Origin: Nocardioides pocheonensis
GTDB taxonomy: Bacteria; Actinomycetota; Actinomycetes; Propionibacteriales; Nocardioidaceae
Assembly: GCF_003725535.1 (NCBI RefSeq)
Contig: NZ_RJSF01000046.1
Span: 1-34,504, forward strand
DNA length: 34,504 nt
Direction: 5' to 3'
In this document: positions 32,603-34,504 of the stretch, one piece after another
Numbering within the stretch: position 1 is the stretch's first letter
Layout: every line of letters starts with the position of its first letter
The notes under the pieces: generated by a model
Told to the model about the DNA's origin: nothing
The model's input: the letters and a program-made list of their open reading frames with translations, nothing else
The model's database searches: none
Made by a program: the position numbers and the translations under genes

Positions 32603-34237
32603 CTAGGCGTGCGCAGCGACTGGTACGACCGGAAGCGTGACGTACGAGTCCGTGCCCAGGTGAACCGTCTGATGGGCGACGCTCATCTCGCCGGTTTCGA
32701 AACCGTCGGGAGTGTTCAAATTGCGGTCCCAGCGCGGGTAGGAGCTGGAGGTCACATCGATGCGGATGCGATGGCCCGCTCTGAACAGCATGCTCGTCGA
32801 CCAGAGGTCCACTTCGACGCTCTGGGCTTCACCGGGTGTCGAGGACACACGAGTGATTCCGTCGCAGACGTTGTAGGAGGCGCCATCTGGATGCACATCA
32901 CACAGGCGAACAACCCAATCAGTCGTGGGAGCATCCGTGGAAACTTGGATCGTCGCCTTCACCCGTCCGGTGACCTCGACGTCCTCCGACAGCGGGTCGG
33001 TCGTGAATGCCACGACATCGTCTCGGCGCTCGATAGCGGACTGGTCGAAGGTCCCTGCCGGACGATGGTCCAGCAGCGTGCAACCGCCAAGAGTCGGCAC
33101 TGGACGCGCCGGGTCGTAGACGAACGACAGGGCAGCGCCGAGTCCGGACGGCACCTCGTCGGCGAGACCGTTGGCGAGCAGGAAGAATCGCTTCGGCTCG
33201 GCACGTTCCAGGGGCCAGGTGGGCTCCGAACGCCATCGATTGGCGCCCATCGTGAAGATCTTGACCCGACGGTCTTCCTGGGCCCCAACCTGCGACAACT
33301 GCGCGCGAAGCCACTCGAATGTCAGGCTGTTCAGAGACGGCCCGAGGTCGACTGCCGCACCACTTCCGGCACAGCCGAAGTTGAGGTCGCCCTGCTGAGG
33401 AGCGGACGACATGTGGTTCCAAGGGCCGATGATGAGACGGTCCTCGGGTCCGCCGTTGACGAAGTTGTCGATGGTCCCCTGGAGGAACACGTCGAACCAG
33501 CCGCCGATGTTCAGAACCGGGACGTCGACACTCAACTGATGACGGGAGACATCCGCAGCGGCGACATCGAACGTCGGCAGTCCCAACCGAGCAACGAGCG
33601 GATCCTTCTCCGCGACGGTTCCAGTCGGCAACTCGTCGTAGGTGGGTCCCGGCAGACCATCGGCCGCAGTGATGAGTTCTTCAAGTACGCGCTCGGCGGC
33701 TCCGCCATCGTCCGCGTGGCGGCGCGCTAGCGCGTCGAACCCGGCGTACACACTCCACGGCCGACAGAGACCGAGCTCCCGCGCGCCCCCTCGAGTGCTG
33801 AGCCCGTCGCCGGTCCGGAACGTCGTCGACGGAGCGATCGCACCTAGCGCGGGCGGACGTTGAGCTGCGGCCTGCCACTGCACGTTGCCCAAGTAGCTGG
33901 GTCCCCACATGCCGACCCGGCCGCTCGAACCCTTGATGCTTGCTGCCCACGCCACCGTGTCAGCGCCGTCCTGAGCCTCCGAAGCAAAGGGAACGAATTC
34001 GCCACCTTCGGAGGCGAAACGCCCCCGTACGTCCTGGATGACCGCGATCAACCCGAGCCGGACCGCGAGAAGCGGATCGAGGAGCATGTTCACATACGGA
34101 TCAGACTTGTCGTACGGCGTCCTGGCCACGATCACGGGCCAGGGGCCGTCCCCCGCCGGTCGGTAGACGTCCGCGCGCAGGACGGTGCCGTCGCGCATTG
34201 CCACCGGGACGTTGAGTTCGATCTCGATCTCGTGCAT
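32603..34237 (-). CDS. CocE/NonD family hydrolase 2
   Basis: A 544-residue serine hydrolase, paralogous to the protein at 5001-6656; long shared stretches include VLRADVYRP, IQDVRGRF, SYLGNVQWQAA and the whole jelly-roll domain pattern. The triad is Ser114 (GPSYLG), Asp249 (GGWFDVF) and His275 (GPWNHM), followed by the C-terminal beta domain (DVEVTGRVKATI, DWVVRLCDVHPDG, GHRIRIDVTSSSYPRWDRN). Members cleave esters or amides. No secretion signal is visible. The ATG at 34237 follows GAGAGGG at about 5 nt. It begins 61 nt after the ilvC stop on the same strand, so read-through from ilvC is possible, and it precedes the thiolase operon by 254 nt. Confidence 0.93.
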   Translation of the reverse strand: MHEIEIELNVPVAMRDGTVLRADVYRPAGDGPWPVIVARTPYDKSDPYVNMLLDPLLAVRLGLIAVIQDVRGRFASEGGEFVPFASEAQDGADTVAWAASIKGSSGRVGMWGPSYLGNVQWQAAAQRPPALGAIAPSTTFRTGDGLSTRGGARELGLCRPWSVYAGFDALARRHADDGGAAERVLEELITAADGLPGPTYDELPTGTVAEKDPLVARLGLPTFDVAAADVSRHQLSVDVPVLNIGGWFDVFLQGTIDNFVNGGPEDRLIIGPWNHMSSAPQQGDLNFGCAGSGAAVDLGPSLNSLTFEWLRAQLSQVGAQEDRRVKIFTMGANRWRSEPTWPLERAEPKRFFLLANGLADEVPSGLGAALSFVYDPARPVPTLGGCTLLDHRPAGTFDQSAIERRDDVVAFTTDPLSEDVEVTGRVKATIQVSTDAPTTDWVVRLCDVHPDGASYNVCDGITRVSSTPGEAQSVEVDLWSTSMLFRAGHRIRIDVTSSSYPRWDRNLNTPDGFETGEMSVAHQTVHLGTDSYVTLPVVPVAAHA

Positions 34238-34271
34238 GGTGGGCCCTCTCGGAATCAGCGACGGCCAGGTC

Positions 34272-34312
34272 CCGCCACCGACCTGGTCTGGATGCTGGTC
34301 AGCGGGTGGCGG
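34272..34312 (-). terminator. Interrupted inverted repeat at the ilvC 3' end
   Basis: CCGCCACC (34272-34279) pairs with GGTGGCGG (34305-34312), and the next four bases GACC (34280-34283) pair with GGTC (34297-34300), leaving a 4-nt bulge and a 13-nt loop. The structure covers the ilvC stop codon. It could be a weak terminator between ilvC and CocE hydrolase 2; no T-run is present. Confidence 0.35.
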
Positions 34313-34504
34313 TGCCCTCGACGTAGTCGGAGTCGTGGCTCTTGACCCAGGCCATCAGCTTGCGCAGCTCGCGACCGGTCTGCTCGATCGGGTGCTGCTC
34401 GCCCTTGGCCCGCAGGGCCTTGAACTCCGGGGCGCCGGCGTCCTGGTCGTCGATGAAGCGCTGGGCGAAGGAGCCGTCGACGATGTCGGCGAGGACGGCC
34501 TTCA
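34299..34504 (-). CDS. ilvC: Ketol-acid reductoisomerase, C-terminal fragment (gene continues beyond the window)
   Basis: The last 67 or so residues of IlvC, the NADPH-dependent enzyme that converts acetolactate or acetohydroxybutyrate to the dihydroxy acid in valine, leucine and isoleucine synthesis. The visible tail has the class I C-terminal pattern: VLADIVDGSFAQRFIDD, FKALRAKGEQHPIEQTG and RELRKLMAWVKS, ending in DYVEGTATR. The rest lies to the right of the window. It is the only core biosynthetic gene here and marks the edge between housekeeping chromosome and the catabolic stretch to the left. Confidence 0.95.
   Translation of the reverse strand, partial: KAVLADIVDGSFAQRFIDDQDAGAPEFKALRAKGEQHPIEQTGRELRKLMAWVKSHDSDYVEGTATR

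Noticed and set aside
1-34504. Defence system, biosynthetic cluster, prophage, IS element, tRNA or CRISPR array
   Set aside because: No nuclease, toxin, PKS/NRPS, phage, transposase, tRNA-like or repeat-spacer signature was seen; the content is catabolic enzymes, one transporter and two regulators.

Overview
The window is GC-rich DNA with strong third-position GC bias, frequent GTG starts and a few leaderless-looking promoters. This points to a high-GC actinobacterium. A member of the Nocardioidaceae or a relative is plausible, but no marker gene fixes the genus. No rRNA, tRNA, transposase, integrase, phage gene or CRISPR array was seen. The only clear housekeeping gene is the 3' end of ilvC at the right edge. 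Everything to its left is one long stretch of catabolic genes, about 27 protein genes in five blocks of alternating strand.

Layout. (1) 1-7806, minus strand: SDR, MaoC hydratase, CoxG-like SRPBCC protein, DAO-type FAD oxidase, hotdog thioesterase, nitronate-monooxygenase-like flavoprotein, CocE/NonD hydrolase 1, MmcQ/YjbR protein and gamma-class carbonic anhydrase. (2) 8300-15538, plus strand: APC permease, BisC/TorZ-type molybdenum enzyme, acyl-CoA synthetase, crotonase and SDR. (3) 15812-17266, minus, and 17360-20211, plus: a PucR regulator divergent from gabT-gabD, which is a GABA or omega-amino acid degradation pair. (4) 20284-25499, minus: alpha/beta hydrolase, HpaI-type aldolase, zinc alcohol dehydrogenase, a second PucR-type regulator and an SDR. 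(5) 25911-34237, minus: CocE/NonD hydrolase 2, then a tightly coupled operon thiolase - acyl-CoA synthetase - tandem PPC (DUF296) protein - FAD/[4Fe-4S] 2-hydroxyacid dehydrogenase. ilvC follows at the window edge.

How it may work together (inference). The repertoire is hydrolysis (two CocE paralogs, an alpha/beta hydrolase), uptake (APC permease), deamination (DAO, GabT), CoA activation (two ligases), beta-oxidation-like steps (MaoC, crotonase, SDRs, thiolase), aldol cleavage and alcohol/aldehyde oxidation (HpaI, ADH, GabD). This suits stepwise breakdown of amine, amide or ester carbon sources, in several modules rather than one pathway. No substrate can be read directly.

Most unusual points: a tandem-PPC protein translationally coupled between an acyl-CoA ligase and an FAD/Fe-S dehydrogenase; a DMSO-reductase-family enzyme inside a CoA-ligase/crotonase/SDR operon, with a short coupled leader ORF; a GTGA stop/start overlap at seven junctions; leaderless-type promoters at both PucR genes and the first SDR; and several enzymes with altered catalytic motifs.
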